A DNA stretch of 39,630 nt, taken from positions 1 through 39,630 of the forward strand of contig JAZBPJ010000179.1 of the NCBI GenBank assembly GCA_036351575.1, given 5' to 3'. Within the stretch, counting starts at the first letter, position 1; the number at the start of each line of letters is the position of its first letter. Positions 1 through 8,522 of this stretch are shown one piece after another. Under the pieces are notes generated by a model. That model was given only the letters and a program-made list of their open reading frames with translations, did no database searches and had not been told where the DNA came from. The translations under genes and the position numbers were made by a program. Origin of the DNA: JABDPF01 sp036351575. Its GTDB lineage: Bacteria; Pseudomonadota; Gammaproteobacteria; Xanthomonadales; SZUA-36.

Positions 1-320
1 CCCTCTTTTTCCTTTTCGGACTCGTTGTGACCCACCGAGAAGATTGCGAACTTGCCGGCGTGCCGCAGTTCGGACTCGATGGTGTCGAGCATGGCGCCGA
101 AAATGGGGCCATGAAGCTCGGAGACCAGCACACCCACGCAATTGGAACGGTTGGAAGCCAGCGACTGGGCGATCGAGTTCGGGCGGTAGCCGAGTTCCTC
201 CATCGCCTCTTCGACCCGCTTGCGGGTTTTCGGTGAAACCTTGCCCGTATCGTTGATCACCCGCGAGACGGTCGCGAGTGAAACACCGGCCAGTTTTGAA
301 ACCTCGTAAATTGTCGGCAT
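1..320 (-). CDS. LacI-family transcriptional regulator, N-terminal part (cut by window edge)
   Basis: The reverse strand from an ATG at 320 reads MPTIYEVSKLAGVSLATVSR, the N-terminal helix-turn-helix of LacI/GalR regulators, followed by the hinge region (RPNSIAQSLASN) and the beginning of a periplasmic-binding-protein-like sensor domain (VGVLVSELHGPIFGAML). About 106 codons are visible and the C-terminal effector domain lies beyond position 1. Such proteins bind a palindromic operator and release it, or less often bind it, when a sugar or sugar derivative is present. It follows the receptor-halogenase genes on the same strand but has its own promoter with an operator over the start region, so it is probably autorepressed. 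The effector cannot be told from this part; the neighbouring beta-glucanase suggests a glucan-derived sugar. Confidence 0.93.
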   Translation of the reverse strand, partial: MPTIYEVSKLAGVSLATVSRVINDTGKVSPKTRKRVEEAMEELGYRPNSIAQSLASNRSNCVGVLVSELHGPIFGAMLDTIESELRHAGKFAIFSVGHNESEKEKE

Positions 321-340
321 GGACCGCTTCGCAGTTAAAA

Positions 341-354
341 TGTAAGCGTTTTCA
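341..354. promoter_or_regulatory. LacI-type operator in front of lacI
   Basis: TGTAAGCGTTTTCA is an imperfect palindrome of the LacI/CcpA type (TGnAAnCGnTnnCA). It shares the TGTAAGCG half with the sites at 8399 and 8523. It touches the -10 element of the lacI promoter (354-359) on the downstream side, which fits autorepression. Confidence 0.75.
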
Positions 355-382
355 TTCTAATGCGGCGCATCATTTATTTCAA
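354..382 (-). promoter_or_regulatory. Candidate sigma-70 promoter of lacI
   Basis: On the minus strand a -35 box TTGAAA (377-382) and a -10 box TAGAAT (354-359) are separated by 17 bases, close to the sigma-70 consensus. The LacI-type operator begins at the last base of the -10 box. The start codon is about 34 bases further on. Confidence 0.6.
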
Positions 383-397
383 AGCGTATGAGGCTGT

Positions 398-1879
398 TCA
401 GCCGATGCCGCAGTGCTTCTGGATAAAGTCCGAGTGAACGGGCTGGCGGTTGACCGATTGCGTGATGCGACCCCTCACGCGCGCCAGCATCTGCACGACC
501 TCGGCGTCCCGGATCGTATCGGCGAAAGGATGGTAGGACTCGGGCACCATGCCCTGCCCGACAAGCACCGCGGTCCAGGAAGGCTCGGAGAACAGTTCGT
601 TGTCGTCCCGGAAAATCTTGCCGCTGCTGCGAAACAGTTCCAGCTTGTGCGCCAGTGTATCCGGAACTTCCATGTTCATGCAGTCGCTCCAGTAAGGAGA
701 ATCCGAGCGCTGCGTAACCTTGTAGTGCGCGATGATGAAATCCCGGATCTGCCTCAGTTCGGCCCGCACCTCCCGGTTGTACTGGTCAATTTCGCTCTGT
801 TCGATCCGCTCACCCGGGAACAGCTTGATCAGCCGGATGATGCCATTCTGGATCAGGTGAATGCTGGTCGACTCCAGCGGTTCGAGAAACCCGCTGGCCA
901 GGCCGAGCGCAACGCAGTTCTTGTTCCACTGCTTCAACCGCCGGCCCGTGCGGAACCGGATCGGCCGGGGGGCGCCCAGGGGACGGCCTTCCACGTTGTC
1001 CAGCAGCAGCCGGGCCGCCTCGTCGTCGCCGATGTAATCGCTGCCATAAACCAGGCCGTTGCCGACCCGGTTCTGCAGCGGAATCCTCCACTGCCATCCG
1101 CTGCTTCGCGCCGTCGAGCGGGTATAGGGCGCCGGCGGCACGGTTGCCGTGGTCTGCACCGCCAGGGCGCGGTCGTTGCGCAGCCAGTGGCCCCAGTCCT
1201 TCCAGCCGGTCTCCAGCGCCTGCTCGATCAGCAGGCCGCGAAAACCGCTGCAGTCGATGAACAGGTCGCCCTCGATACGCTCGCCGCTTTCCAGGCTCAC
1301 GGACTCGATGTAGCCGCTCTCGGGGTGCAGTTCGACATCGACGACCCTGCCCTCGGTGCGTTTCACGCCATGTTCTTCGCTGATCCTGCGCAGAAGCTTT
1401 GCATACAGGCCGGCGTCGAAATGGTAGGCATAGCCCGGTTTACGCTCGCCTTCCAGGCCGAAACGGCCGGCCCGGGCCATGTGGGCTTCCAGGCTGAAGG
1501 CGTCGAGCGGCGCCTTTTCGCCGGCCTGGCGCGCGCGCAGCCAGTAATGGTGAAACTGCGCCGCCCAGGTGTCGACGCCGTGCGCCGAAAACGGGTGGAA
1601 ATAACGTTCCCCGAGCCGCCCCCAGTTTTCGAACTCGATGCCCAGTTTGAAGGTGCCGTTGACCGCCCGCATGAAATCGCTCTCGGACAGCTCGAACAGC
1701 AGGTGAATGTTCCGAATGGGCGGAATGGTGGCCTCGCCGACTCCGACCGTCCCGATTTCATCGGACTCGACCAGGCGGATGTCCAGGTTTTTTCCAAACG
1801 ACTTTGACAGCGCCGCCGCCGCCATCCAGCCGGCCGTCCCGCCGCCGACGATAACGATTTTCTGTATTTTTCGGTTCAT
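398..1879 (-). CDS. Flavin-dependent halogenase, tryptophan-halogenase family
   Basis: This 493-residue protein (ATG at 1879 chosen over an upstream GTG at 1918) has the full signature of the PrnA/RebH family: the FAD-binding GGGTAGW near residues 12-18, Lys78 in GTFKLG at the place of the catalytic Lys79 of PrnA, the WxWxIP motif (WQWRIP, 262-267), and EPLES at 333-337, where Glu336 matches Glu346 of PrnA. Family members use FADH2, O2 and halide to make HOCl or HOBr, which the lysine directs onto an aromatic substrate. A flavin reductase is needed in trans; none is seen here. It is the last gene before lacI in a run with the cupin, SapC and second halogenase genes. In related bacteria such halogenases sit beside TonB receptors and their natural substrate is mostly unknown, so the name tryptophan halogenase should not be read as substrate evidence. 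Confidence 0.9.
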   Translation of the reverse strand: MNRKIQKIVIVGGGTAGWMAAAALSKSFGKNLDIRLVESDEIGTVGVGEATIPPIRNIHLLFELSESDFMRAVNGTFKLGIEFENWGRLGERYFHPFSAHGVDTWAAQFHHYWLRARQAGEKAPLDAFSLEAHMARAGRFGLEGERKPGYAYHFDAGLYAKLLRRISEEHGVKRTEGRVVDVELHPESGYIESVSLESGERIEGDLFIDCSGFRGLLIEQALETGWKDWGHWLRNDRALAVQTTATVPPAPYTRSTARSSGWQWRIPLQNRVGNGLVYGSDYIGDDEAARLLLDNVEGRPLGAPRPIRFRTGRRLKQWNKNCVALGLASGFLEPLESTSIHLIQNGIIRLIKLFPGERIEQSEIDQYNREVRAELRQIRDFIIAHYKVTQRSDSPYWSDCMNMEVPDTLAHKLELFRSSGKIFRDDNELFSEPSWTAVLVGQGMVPESYHPFADTIRDAEVVQMLARVRGRITQSVNRQPVHSDFIQKHCGIG

Positions 1880-1923
1880 CGCGTGTTCCGGTGTGTTCCG
1901 TGTCCGCTGGCCGCGCACGGCCG

Positions 1924-2946
1924 TCAGCGGTTGAGGTTGTTTCTCAGCATCGCGCGAATGCGCCGCGCCGTGTCGTCGTCCAGTTCGCCGAGCGCGCCCC
2001 TGCCCCGCTCGGGTATATGCCCCACGGCTTCCTCACGCGGGCCGAAAACGTAATAGTCGAACAGGCCGCGCCAGGCCTCGCGCTGCGCCGCGGGCAGGTC
2101 ACGCAGGTTGAGCAGGGCATGGAGCAATACGTCCGCCGGCGGCCCCATGTAACTGTGCGCCTGGCGCCACCAGTGATTGACCAGGATGTTGAAGCGCTCC
2201 AGGCCCTGGACATGATGCCACCACATGCTTGGGATAAAAATCGCGTCGCCCGGCTCCAGCAGGGTGGTCCGGCCATGCTTCAGCGCCTCGGCAAACCTCG
2301 GGAAACGCTCGAAGTCGGGCGCGTCGAAATCGACCAGGCTGATCTGCTGACCGCCGGGCGTGAGGTCGATCGGTCCGATGTACAGGTTTTCAAGCTGAGC
2401 TGGCGGAAACAGCGTGAAGCGCCTGCGGCCGGCACCGACCCACGCCACGTTGTCGAGCACGTCGTAGTGGGCTGCGACCGTGGTGCGGTTTCCGATCCAG
2501 ATACGCACGGTCATGCCGGTCGGCGGGTTGGGCAGGTCATTCTCTTCACGAAAACCGGGAAGATACTGGTCGACGGCAGCAGAGCCCATGTACACGGTTT
2601 CCGGCTCGGGCGCTTCTTCAAGTTCCGCCAGCCGGCCCAGGATTTCGCTGAGCGGCAGCTTCAGCTGCCGAAAATTCACCTGCGTTACATCGTCGTTGTA
2701 GAAGATACGGCCCCGGGCTCCAGGGTCCGCGATGAACGCGGTCAGCGGCAGGCCGCGGTCCATTGCCAGCAGGTATTCCCGGGCGGCATCGTTGGATTCG
2801 CGCGCTCTCTGCACCAGGCCCCAATCGGACGCGAGCCCGCGGAACACCAGCGGTTCAGTGGTTTCAGCAAGGTCCGAGAACAGGGTGTCCGGATTGACCC
2901 CGGACCGTTCCTCGATCGGCGGCAGATCGTGCAGATCAACCGCCAT
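1924..2946 (-). CDS. Cupin-like (Cupin_8/JmjC-type) putative iron oxygenase
   Basis: The 340-residue protein resembles cupin_8/JmjC-fold proteins. It carries a probable metal triad: HYD at 160-162 gives HxD, and a distal histidine lies in MWWHH at 241-245. The pattern fits a 2-oxoglutarate/Fe(II) hydroxylase, though no substrate can be named. The ATG at 2946 is preferred over a TTG at 2961; it has a purine-rich AGAGGCGG stretch upstream and overlaps the end of the SapC gene by 11 bases, implying translational coupling. It is always possible that the fold is structural or regulatory rather than catalytic. Its place between SapC and a halogenase suggests that the three products act on the same process. 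Confidence 0.82.
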   Translation of the reverse strand: MAVDLHDLPPIEERSGVNPDTLFSDLAETTEPLVFRGLASDWGLVQRARESNDAAREYLLAMDRGLPLTAFIADPGARGRIFYNDDVTQVNFRQLKLPLSEILGRLAELEEAPEPETVYMGSAAVDQYLPGFREENDLPNPPTGMTVRIWIGNRTTVAAHYDVLDNVAWVGAGRRRFTLFPPAQLENLYIGPIDLTPGGQQISLVDFDAPDFERFPRFAEALKHGRTTLLEPGDAIFIPSMWWHHVQGLERFNILVNHWWRQAHSYMGPPADVLLHALLNLRDLPAAQREAWRGLFDYYVFGPREEAVGHIPERGRGALGELDDDTARRIRAMLRNNLNR

Positions 2947-3691
2947 TGACCGCCTCTGCAAGCCTCTTGTTCTTGCGTTCGATCAAGCGCGGCATGCTGC
3001 TGAGCGAAGCCAGCATCATGAAAACGCTGTGCAGCTGACCCGCCTCGTTCAGGGTTTCCAGCGCACTGCCGCTGAGCGCGGCGAAGCGTTCCTCGTTGAG
3101 TTTGAACAAACCGGTCAGGGACTTCCCGGAACCGTCGGCGAATTCAACGTCGACCTTGACCGATTCGATCAGTTCGAGACCCACCAGGACCTGCGACAGG
3201 GCGCGGTTTTCCTCGTAGCCCTCGTGTATCGCCTTGAGCACGCCCGTCATGCGCTCGAGGTAGGGGCTCTCGCCGCCCTGGGCGAGAAAGAGTGGTTCGC
3301 CCTCGCTGCGGCTCACGCTGGGGTGGTCGAGATCGATATGAACCACCGGGACTTCGCGCGCCATGCCATCGATCTCCTGCTGCTGCATGCCGATCAGGAA
3401 CGGGTGACGCTGGATGCTCAAGGGAATGTAATCGGCGCTCCATTGCGGGTCGCCGAGAAACAGGTTCTCATCGTTGTCGAAACCGAGCATGACAACCGCT
3501 TCAAAGAAGCCCGTTTCCGTGTTTTTCATGAAAAACAGCGGGTAGTCGCGCTGCAGGTAAATGAATTCGGACGGAAAGGCCCGCGCGATATTCACGTCGA
3601 AACCCATTCCGGGTGAAAAGACCTGTCGCACGCGCAGGTCGCGGTGGTTCACATTGTCCAGTTGTACGTGGTTCGTCATCGGCGGTGCCAT
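2936..3691 (-). CDS. SapC-family protein
   Basis: The 251-residue product matches the SapC family (PF07277 type), recognised by the N-terminal part with FPSEFIYLQRDYPLFF and the segment FEAVVMLGFDNDENLFL. The name comes from a Campylobacter surface-layer locus, but the biochemical role is unknown. No signal peptide or membrane segment is seen, so a cytoplasmic location is likely. Its ATG directly abuts the stop codon of the halogenase gene upstream and its 3' end overlaps the cupin gene, so all are read from one message. SapC genes beside TonB receptors and halogenases are a recurrent arrangement in Xanthomonas- and Caulobacter-like bacteria, which suggests a shared but undefined role. An internal ATG at 3679 is an alternative start. 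Confidence 0.85.
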   Translation of the reverse strand: MAPPMTNHVQLDNVNHRDLRVRQVFSPGMGFDVNIARAFPSEFIYLQRDYPLFFMKNTETGFFEAVVMLGFDNDENLFLGDPQWSADYIPLSIQRHPFLIGMQQQEIDGMAREVPVVHIDLDHPSVSRSEGEPLFLAQGGESPYLERMTGVLKAIHEGYEENRALSQVLVGLELIESVKVDVEFADGSGKSLTGLFKLNEERFAALSGSALETLNEAGQLHSVFMMLASLSSMPRLIERKNKRLAEAVNGG

Positions 3692-5242
3692 TCAAGCTCG
3701 TTGTTCGATGTAGCTGAGCATATCGCGGTTGCTGGGCAACCGCGAGACCAGCTCCTGCGCGCGCCGTGCGTTCTCGGCAAACAGCTTTTCGGCATCCAGT
3801 GCGCGATCGCTGCGAAGGGTCCGGCCGGTGCTGCGCGTCTCGAAACCCATGCCGTACAGGACATACTGGTAGCTGGCCCAGGAGAATACCTCGTCGCGCT
3901 GCGGAAAATCACTGTTCCACGGCGGGCGGTCACGCCACAGGCCCATCATCTCGGTCAGCGCGGACGGGATGGAGGCCGGATCACGCTGCTCGACCCAGTA
4001 CGGCGTGTCTTCCCGCTGGCTCAGCACGTAATGCAGCTTCAGAAAATCGATGATCCGGTCCCAGCGGTATTGAAAGCCCTGGTTGAAACGCCTTGCAACC
4101 GTATCCATGGTCTCCCGCGTGGCGGGCAGTTCCTCGGCGATCATGCGCGCGGACAGCTCGATCAGCACCAGCGCGCTGGCCTCCAGGGGCTCGAGGAAAC
4201 CGGCGGCCATGCCGACCGCGACGCAGTTGCGGTGCCAGAATTTCTCACGGTGCCCCGGTCTGAAGCTGATCTTGCGCGGTTCCAGGTCCGCAAGGGTCCG
4301 GCCCGATGTTTTTTCAACGTAGGCGGCCAGCACCCGTTCTGCAGCGGCATCATCTCCGTGCGCGGAGGACCAGGTATAACCGACACCGCGACGCGAGCTG
4401 AGCCCGATATCCCAGGTCCAGCCGGCTTCCTGCGCGGTGGAAATGGTCTGCGAAGCGACCGCGTCGGTCTTTTCGCGGTACGGCACCTGCACGGCCAGGG
4501 CGGAGTCGTTGAACAGCACGTCCCGGCGGTCGACAAACGGAATGCCGTAATGCCGGTCCAGCAACAGCGAACGGGAACCCGTGCAATCGATAAACAGGTC
4601 GCCCTCGATCTCGCCGTGCCGAGCGGTGGCAAGCGAACGCACGTCCCCGTCGGCCGCGCCGTTCACTGCAACCACGTGATCCATCACGTGACGCACGCCC
4701 AGGTTCTCGGTGCAATGGCGCTGCAGCAGACCGGCGAACTTGCCGGCATCGAGGTGGTAACCGTAGTTCAGAACCGCCGAGTAATCGGGCGCGTCCAGCG
4801 GCCGGGGCGCCAGGTCATGGTCGCAAACCCGGCCCTGCGGGGTCACCGCGTTGGCAAAATCGGTCGCCGCTCCGCTGCCCGGCCAGTACGCCGCCAGGTT
4901 AAAGCGCGAAAACGCGGCCGGCGGCGAAAAAGGATGGTAATAACGGTCTTCCGCCGTGCCGTCGCGCCAGCCGTCGAACCGCGTGCCCTGCTTGAAGGAG
5001 GCCGAACACTCGACCAGGAAATCGCGCTCGGGTATGCCGATGCGCTGCAGGGTCGTGCGCATGGTGGGCCAGGTGCCCTCGCCGACCCCGACCGTGGCCA
5101 CGTCCGGGGACTCGATGAGCGTGACCTGCAGGCCCGACTGCGGGCCCAGGCGGTACTCGCCGGCCAGCAGGCCGGCCGTCAGCCAGCCGGCGCTGCCGCC
5201 GCCGACGATCACGATGTGCTTGATGGTCCCGGTTTGCTGCAT
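3692..5242 (-). CDS. Flavin-dependent halogenase, second copy with divergent motif
   Basis: This 516-residue halogenase-family protein has the FAD motif VGGGSAGW (13-20), Lys84 in ASFKQG as the expected catalytic lysine, and EPLEAS at 351-356 with Glu354 as the expected second catalytic residue. The usual WxWxIP motif reads WTWDIG (275-280), so the proline is lost, and the residue after Glu354 is Ala rather than Ser. It differs clearly in sequence from the halogenase at 398-1879, so the two are diverged paralogues rather than a recent duplication. It is the first gene after the receptor, behind an intrinsic hairpin at 5251-5285, and abuts the SapC start. Activity as a halogenase is likely but not certain; a related flavin monooxygenase role is possible. 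Confidence 0.88.
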   Translation of the reverse strand: MQQTGTIKHIVIVGGGSAGWLTAGLLAGEYRLGPQSGLQVTLIESPDVATVGVGEGTWPTMRTTLQRIGIPERDFLVECSASFKQGTRFDGWRDGTAEDRYYHPFSPPAAFSRFNLAAYWPGSGAATDFANAVTPQGRVCDHDLAPRPLDAPDYSAVLNYGYHLDAGKFAGLLQRHCTENLGVRHVMDHVVAVNGAADGDVRSLATARHGEIEGDLFIDCTGSRSLLLDRHYGIPFVDRRDVLFNDSALAVQVPYREKTDAVASQTISTAQEAGWTWDIGLSSRRGVGYTWSSAHGDDAAAERVLAAYVEKTSGRTLADLEPRKISFRPGHREKFWHRNCVAVGMAAGFLEPLEASALVLIELSARMIAEELPATRETMDTVARRFNQGFQYRWDRIIDFLKLHYVLSQREDTPYWVEQRDPASIPSALTEMMGLWRDRPPWNSDFPQRDEVFSWASYQYVLYGMGFETRSTGRTLRSDRALDAEKLFAENARRAQELVSRLPSNRDMLSYIEQRA

Positions 5243-5250
5243 TTGATTGC

Positions 5251-5285
5251 TTCAAAAAAGAAGAGCCGCTGCAAGGCAGCGGCTC
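5251..5285 (-). terminator. Intrinsic terminator or attenuator between receptor and halogenase
   Basis: A perfect 10-bp stem (GAGCCGCTGC at 5263-5272 and GCAGCGGCTC at 5276-5285) with a 3-base loop is followed on the minus strand by TTCTTTTTTG. It lies 25 bases after the receptor stop and ends 8 bases before the halogenase start codon. Because no room remains for a separate promoter in the 68-base gap, it probably works as a partial terminator that sets a high receptor to low enzyme ratio. Confidence 0.85.
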
Positions 5286-5310
5286 GTTCTCGAATCGGCT
5301 ACCCCTTGAA

Positions 5311-8300
5311 TCAGAAGCGGTAGCGTACACCCAGATTCCAGCGGGCGCCATACTGGTTGCCGCGCAGGAACTGCTCCGGGTAGCGCACGTAAACGCGCTG
5401 TACTTCCTCGGTGATATTGATGCCCTCGAGCAGCACCGCCAGGTTGTCGGTCGCAAACCAGGTCACGTTCAGGTCCACCTGCTGGTAGTCCTCGGTGTAG
5501 ACCGGTGCGCCGAACTGGTCAAAGCCGCTCAGGAACTCGTCACGCCAGTTGTAGGCCACGCGGGTGGACCAGCTGTCGTTCTCCCAGAACACGGAGAAGT
5601 TGGCCGAATCGCTCAGGCCCGGCAGCGCAAAGCTCTGGTTGATGATGTCGCGATCGGCGTTGACGTCGCCGCCCACCAGGGTCGCATTGGCCTGGAAGCC
5701 GAAACCGCTGTCACCGAACATATGCTGAATGGCCAGTTCCCAGCCGTTCAGGTTGCCGACCTCGGCGTTCGTGGTGGTGGTCACGTCAAAAATGGCGGCC
5801 GGGTCGCCGGGCTGTGCGTAGATCCGGGTTCCGAGCGGATCGCCGTTGTTTTCGTTGATCCGTGCGTAGACTGCCTGGTCATCCGGTGAGATGCCCTCGG
5901 CGATCAGCTGCGCACGCGCTTCCTCGGCCTCTGCGCCAATGTAGGGATCGAGCAGTTCCGCGAACGGCTGCTGGATCGTGGTGGAAACCAGGAAGTTGTC
6001 CACCTTCTTGTCGAAGTAGCCCACCGACACGTAGCTGCCTTCCTTGTAGTACCACTCGAGCGATACATCAAAGTTTTCTGATTCATACGGCAGCAGGTCC
6101 GGGTTGCCGGCGCTGACCTTGCGGTTACGCACGTTCGGGTTGCCCTGGAAGCTGCGGTTCGGGCTCAGGGCGCCGATGGGCGGGCGGGCGATCGAGCGGC
6201 TGTAAGAGAAGCGCGCGATCATGTCGTCACGAAGATCCCAGCTCAGGTCCAGGTTTGGCAGCCAGAAGCTGTTGTCACCCTTGCCGGTCCGCAGTGAAAG
6301 GTCCGCGAATTCGTAGGAGAACTCGTTGCCGGCCACCCAGACAATGGCCGAAGCGGGCCGTTCCTGGCCGCGGGAAACGATCTGGGTTTCCTCGTAGCGC
6401 ATGCCGGCGATCAGGCGGAAGGGCCGTCCGGCCAGTTCCCAGTCGAAGTTGAGCTGCGTGTAGAAGGAATTGATGGTCTCGTCGACCGTTGAGAAACCGT
6501 TGTTGCCCAGCGGGCCGGACCAGAAGCGGCCGCGGTCTCCCGACGGGTCCTGGAAATCCGGGCCCCAGAAGTTGGTATCGAACCAGTAAAGCCCGCCGAG
6601 CGGGTCACCGGTGCCGACGGTTTCAAACCCGTTTACGAGGTAATCGAACGGTGCGGTGTAGTAGAAATCGACCGGGAAGCTGCCGCCGTTGCTGAAGCCG
6701 TTCAGCAGGCCGTTGAAACTGCGCAGATCCCATCCATTGTTATCCCAGTACTGGGCGGAGGTCAGCCAGAAGCCGGCCGGCAACTGCCCGGAGTAGGCGT
6801 TGGACACGCTGAAGCTCTGCTCCGTGCGCGCGTAGCCGAAGCGGACCGAGGTCAGGCCTGAGTCGTTGTCGCTGAACCAGTCGCCGTGCAGCTGGAGCTG
6901 GTCGATGTCGTTGTTCTGCTTGGTGTTGAAGGCCTGGCCGAACAGCGAGCCGATGTCGTTCGGGTCGAACTGCTCCAGGATCGTTGCGCCGAAGTCGCGC
7001 GTGAAGTTCACGTCGAAGGTCGGGATGCCGTTGGTCGGGTAGAAGGCCGTCTGCTCGTAGATGCCGGCAGTGTTCGGACCCCAGCCCGGACCGTTGCCCT
7101 CGCACCAGGGACAGTTGGTGTTGCCGATGATCACGTTGGCTGAACTGCCGGGCTCGCCGGCGATGTCACCGCCGCGCAGATCGGAAGAAGAGCTGTGGAC
7201 GTCGAGTTCAAACGACAGGTTGTCGGTGGCTTCCCACTCCACGTTGAAACCGATGGACTGGTTTTCCTTGATCGTGTGATCCTGGGCGACGTTGGTCGAG
7301 TAGTCGCCGCAGGACTGCGTGACCTCGACAACGGAGCCGCGCTCGTTGATCGTGGCGTCCAGGTTGGGGCATTCGAACCAGATGCCCACGCTGTTGGAGT
7401 CGCTCTGACGTTCGACCTCGGAATAGGTGTAATCGAGGGTGAAGGTCAGTGTATCGATAGGCTCCCACTGCAGCACCGCCTGTCCGTTGATGCGCTCACG
7501 GTTGATGTCGGTAAAACCGTAACCCACGTTCTGCGGATGCCACCAGGTGCCGTCGGCGCGCTGGTTGTTGTTGATGATGTTGCCGCCGTTGAGCTGCAGG
7601 TTCGGGCCCCAGTTGTCGACGGAGGCATTCTCCTCGACGTTGTTCCGCTCCTGGTACGTCGCCGATAGCAGGATACCGATCGTATCGTCGGCAAACGTCT
7701 GGCTGAACAGGCCGGAAACCTCGGGCGTGTACTTGTCGAGGTTCGAGATGCGCGAATCGGCCGCGGACGTCTCGTAAACCACCTTGCCGCTGGCCACCGC
7801 CGTCAGGCCCGGGTTGTCCAGCGGACGAGGAGTGAGAATGTTGACCGTGGCGCCGATACCGCCGGTCGGCAGGCTGGCGTTCGATGTTTTGTAAACCTCG
7901 ACCGCGCTGATACCCTCGGTCGCGAGGTCAGCAAAGTCGAAAGAGCGGCTGCCGGCGGTCGGCATCGTGCGGCCGTTCAGGGTCACCAGGTTGAACTCGG
8001 GACCCATGCCGCGCACGGTGATCTGCGAGCCCTCGTTGTTCTGGCGGTCGATGGAGACGCCGGTAATGCGCTGCAGGGCCTCGGCCAGGTTCTGGTCCGG
8101 GAACTTGCCGATGTCCTCGGAGGTGATCGCGTCGACCACGCCGTCGGCGTTGCGCTTGCGGTCCATGGATTCGATGAGGCTCTTGCGGACGCCGGTGACC
8201 ATCACCTCTTCCATCATCATTTCGTCTTCGCCTGAAGCGTCCTGGTCCTGCGCGAGGACCGGCTGGACGGCGAATGCGCCCAGCGCCAGTGCAATACCGG

Positions 8301-8337
8301 CAGACAAAGGATTCCTGCTAATCCATTCGTTTTTCAC
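5311..8337 (-). CDS. TonB-dependent outer-membrane receptor
   Basis: This 1008-residue protein has a signal peptide ending at VLA-Q (about residue 29), a plug domain recognised by EVMVTGVRKSLIESM and FPDQNLAEALQRITGVSIDR, and a long beta-barrel ending in WNLGVRYRF with the C-terminal aromatic residue typical of outer-membrane barrels. It resembles the large Xanthomonas/Caulobacter type of TonB receptor often tied to uptake of plant or algal oligosaccharides. The start is a GTG at 8337 with GGAGAG seven bases upstream. The promoter region carries a LacI-type operator (8399-8412) and the gene diverges from the GH16 glucanase, so uptake of glucan fragments is the likely role. The cargo is inferred from context only. 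No SusD-like partner is visible. Confidence 0.95.
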   Translation of the reverse strand: MKNEWISRNPLSAGIALALGAFAVQPVLAQDQDASGEDEMMMEEVMVTGVRKSLIESMDRKRNADGVVDAITSEDIGKFPDQNLAEALQRITGVSIDRQNNEGSQITVRGMGPEFNLVTLNGRTMPTAGSRSFDFADLATEGISAVEVYKTSNASLPTGGIGATVNILTPRPLDNPGLTAVASGKVVYETSAADSRISNLDKYTPEVSGLFSQTFADDTIGILLSATYQERNNVEENASVDNWGPNLQLNGGNIINNNQRADGTWWHPQNVGYGFTDINRERINGQAVLQWEPIDTLTFTLDYTYSEVERQSDSNSVGIWFECPNLDATINERGSVVEVTQSCGDYSTNVAQDHTIKENQSIGFNVEWEATDNLSFELDVHSSSSDLRGGDIAGEPGSSANVIIGNTNCPWCEGNGPGWGPNTAGIYEQTAFYPTNGIPTFDVNFTRDFGATILEQFDPNDIGSLFGQAFNTKQNNDIDQLQLHGDWFSDNDSGLTSVRFGYARTEQSFSVSNAYSGQLPAGFWLTSAQYWDNNGWDLRSFNGLLNGFSNGGSFPVDFYYTAPFDYLVNGFETVGTGDPLGGLYWFDTNFWGPDFQDPSGDRGRFWSGPLGNNGFSTVDETINSFYTQLNFDWELAGRPFRLIAGMRYEETQIVSRGQERPASAIVWVAGNEFSYEFADLSLRTGKGDNSFWLPNLDLSWDLRDDMIARFSYSRSIARPPIGALSPNRSFQGNPNVRNRKVSAGNPDLLPYESENFDVSLEWYYKEGSYVSVGYFDKKVDNFLVSTTIQQPFAELLDPYIGAEAEEARAQLIAEGISPDDQAVYARINENNGDPLGTRIYAQPGDPAAIFDVTTTTNAEVGNLNGWELAIQHMFGDSGFGFQANATLVGGDVNADRDIINQSFALPGLSDSANFSVFWENDSWSTRVAYNWRDEFLSGFDQFGAPVYTEDYQQVDLNVTWFATDNLAVLLEGINITEEVQRVYVRYPEQFLRGNQYGARWNLGVRYRF

Positions 8338-8398
8338 GATTGTGCTCTCCGAGCTGATGTGTGTTGTGTGAATTACCGCGCTTTAGCTTTTCTAAGAA

Positions 8399-8412
8399 TG
8401 TAAGCGCTTTCT
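8399..8412. promoter_or_regulatory. LacI-type operator upstream of the TonB receptor
   Basis: TGTAAGCGCTTTCT keeps the central AAGCGCTT palindrome and one perfect half of the 8523 site. On the minus strand it follows an A/T-rich TATAAA (8414-8419), a placement that would block transcription initiation. It lies about 62 bases before the GTG start of the receptor. A TTGACG at 8443-8448 is present but is not at an ideal distance from TATAAA, so the exact promoter is unresolved. Confidence 0.75.
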
Positions 8413-8522
8413 TTTTATAAATTAACGTATAAGGCAAACGACCGTCAACACCTTTTTTGAATATTCTGTTAACACCAAGCGAATCATTGCAGGACAATGG
8501 GCCCAATCTTGCGCAGCAACGA

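Noticed and set aside
27..236. Short plus-strand frames at the left edge
   Set aside because: They are opposite the LacI HTH coding region, which is clearly read on the minus strand.
413..1807. 464-codon open frame on the plus strand opposite the halogenase gene
   Set aside because: Composition is Ala/Gln/Arg rich without motifs; it is the antisense shadow of a GC-rich gene with clear halogenase motifs on the other strand.
3644..5323. 559-codon plus-strand frame opposite the second halogenase
   Set aside because: Same kind of shadow; it runs across the halogenase stop, start and the terminator hairpin and has no recognisable domain.
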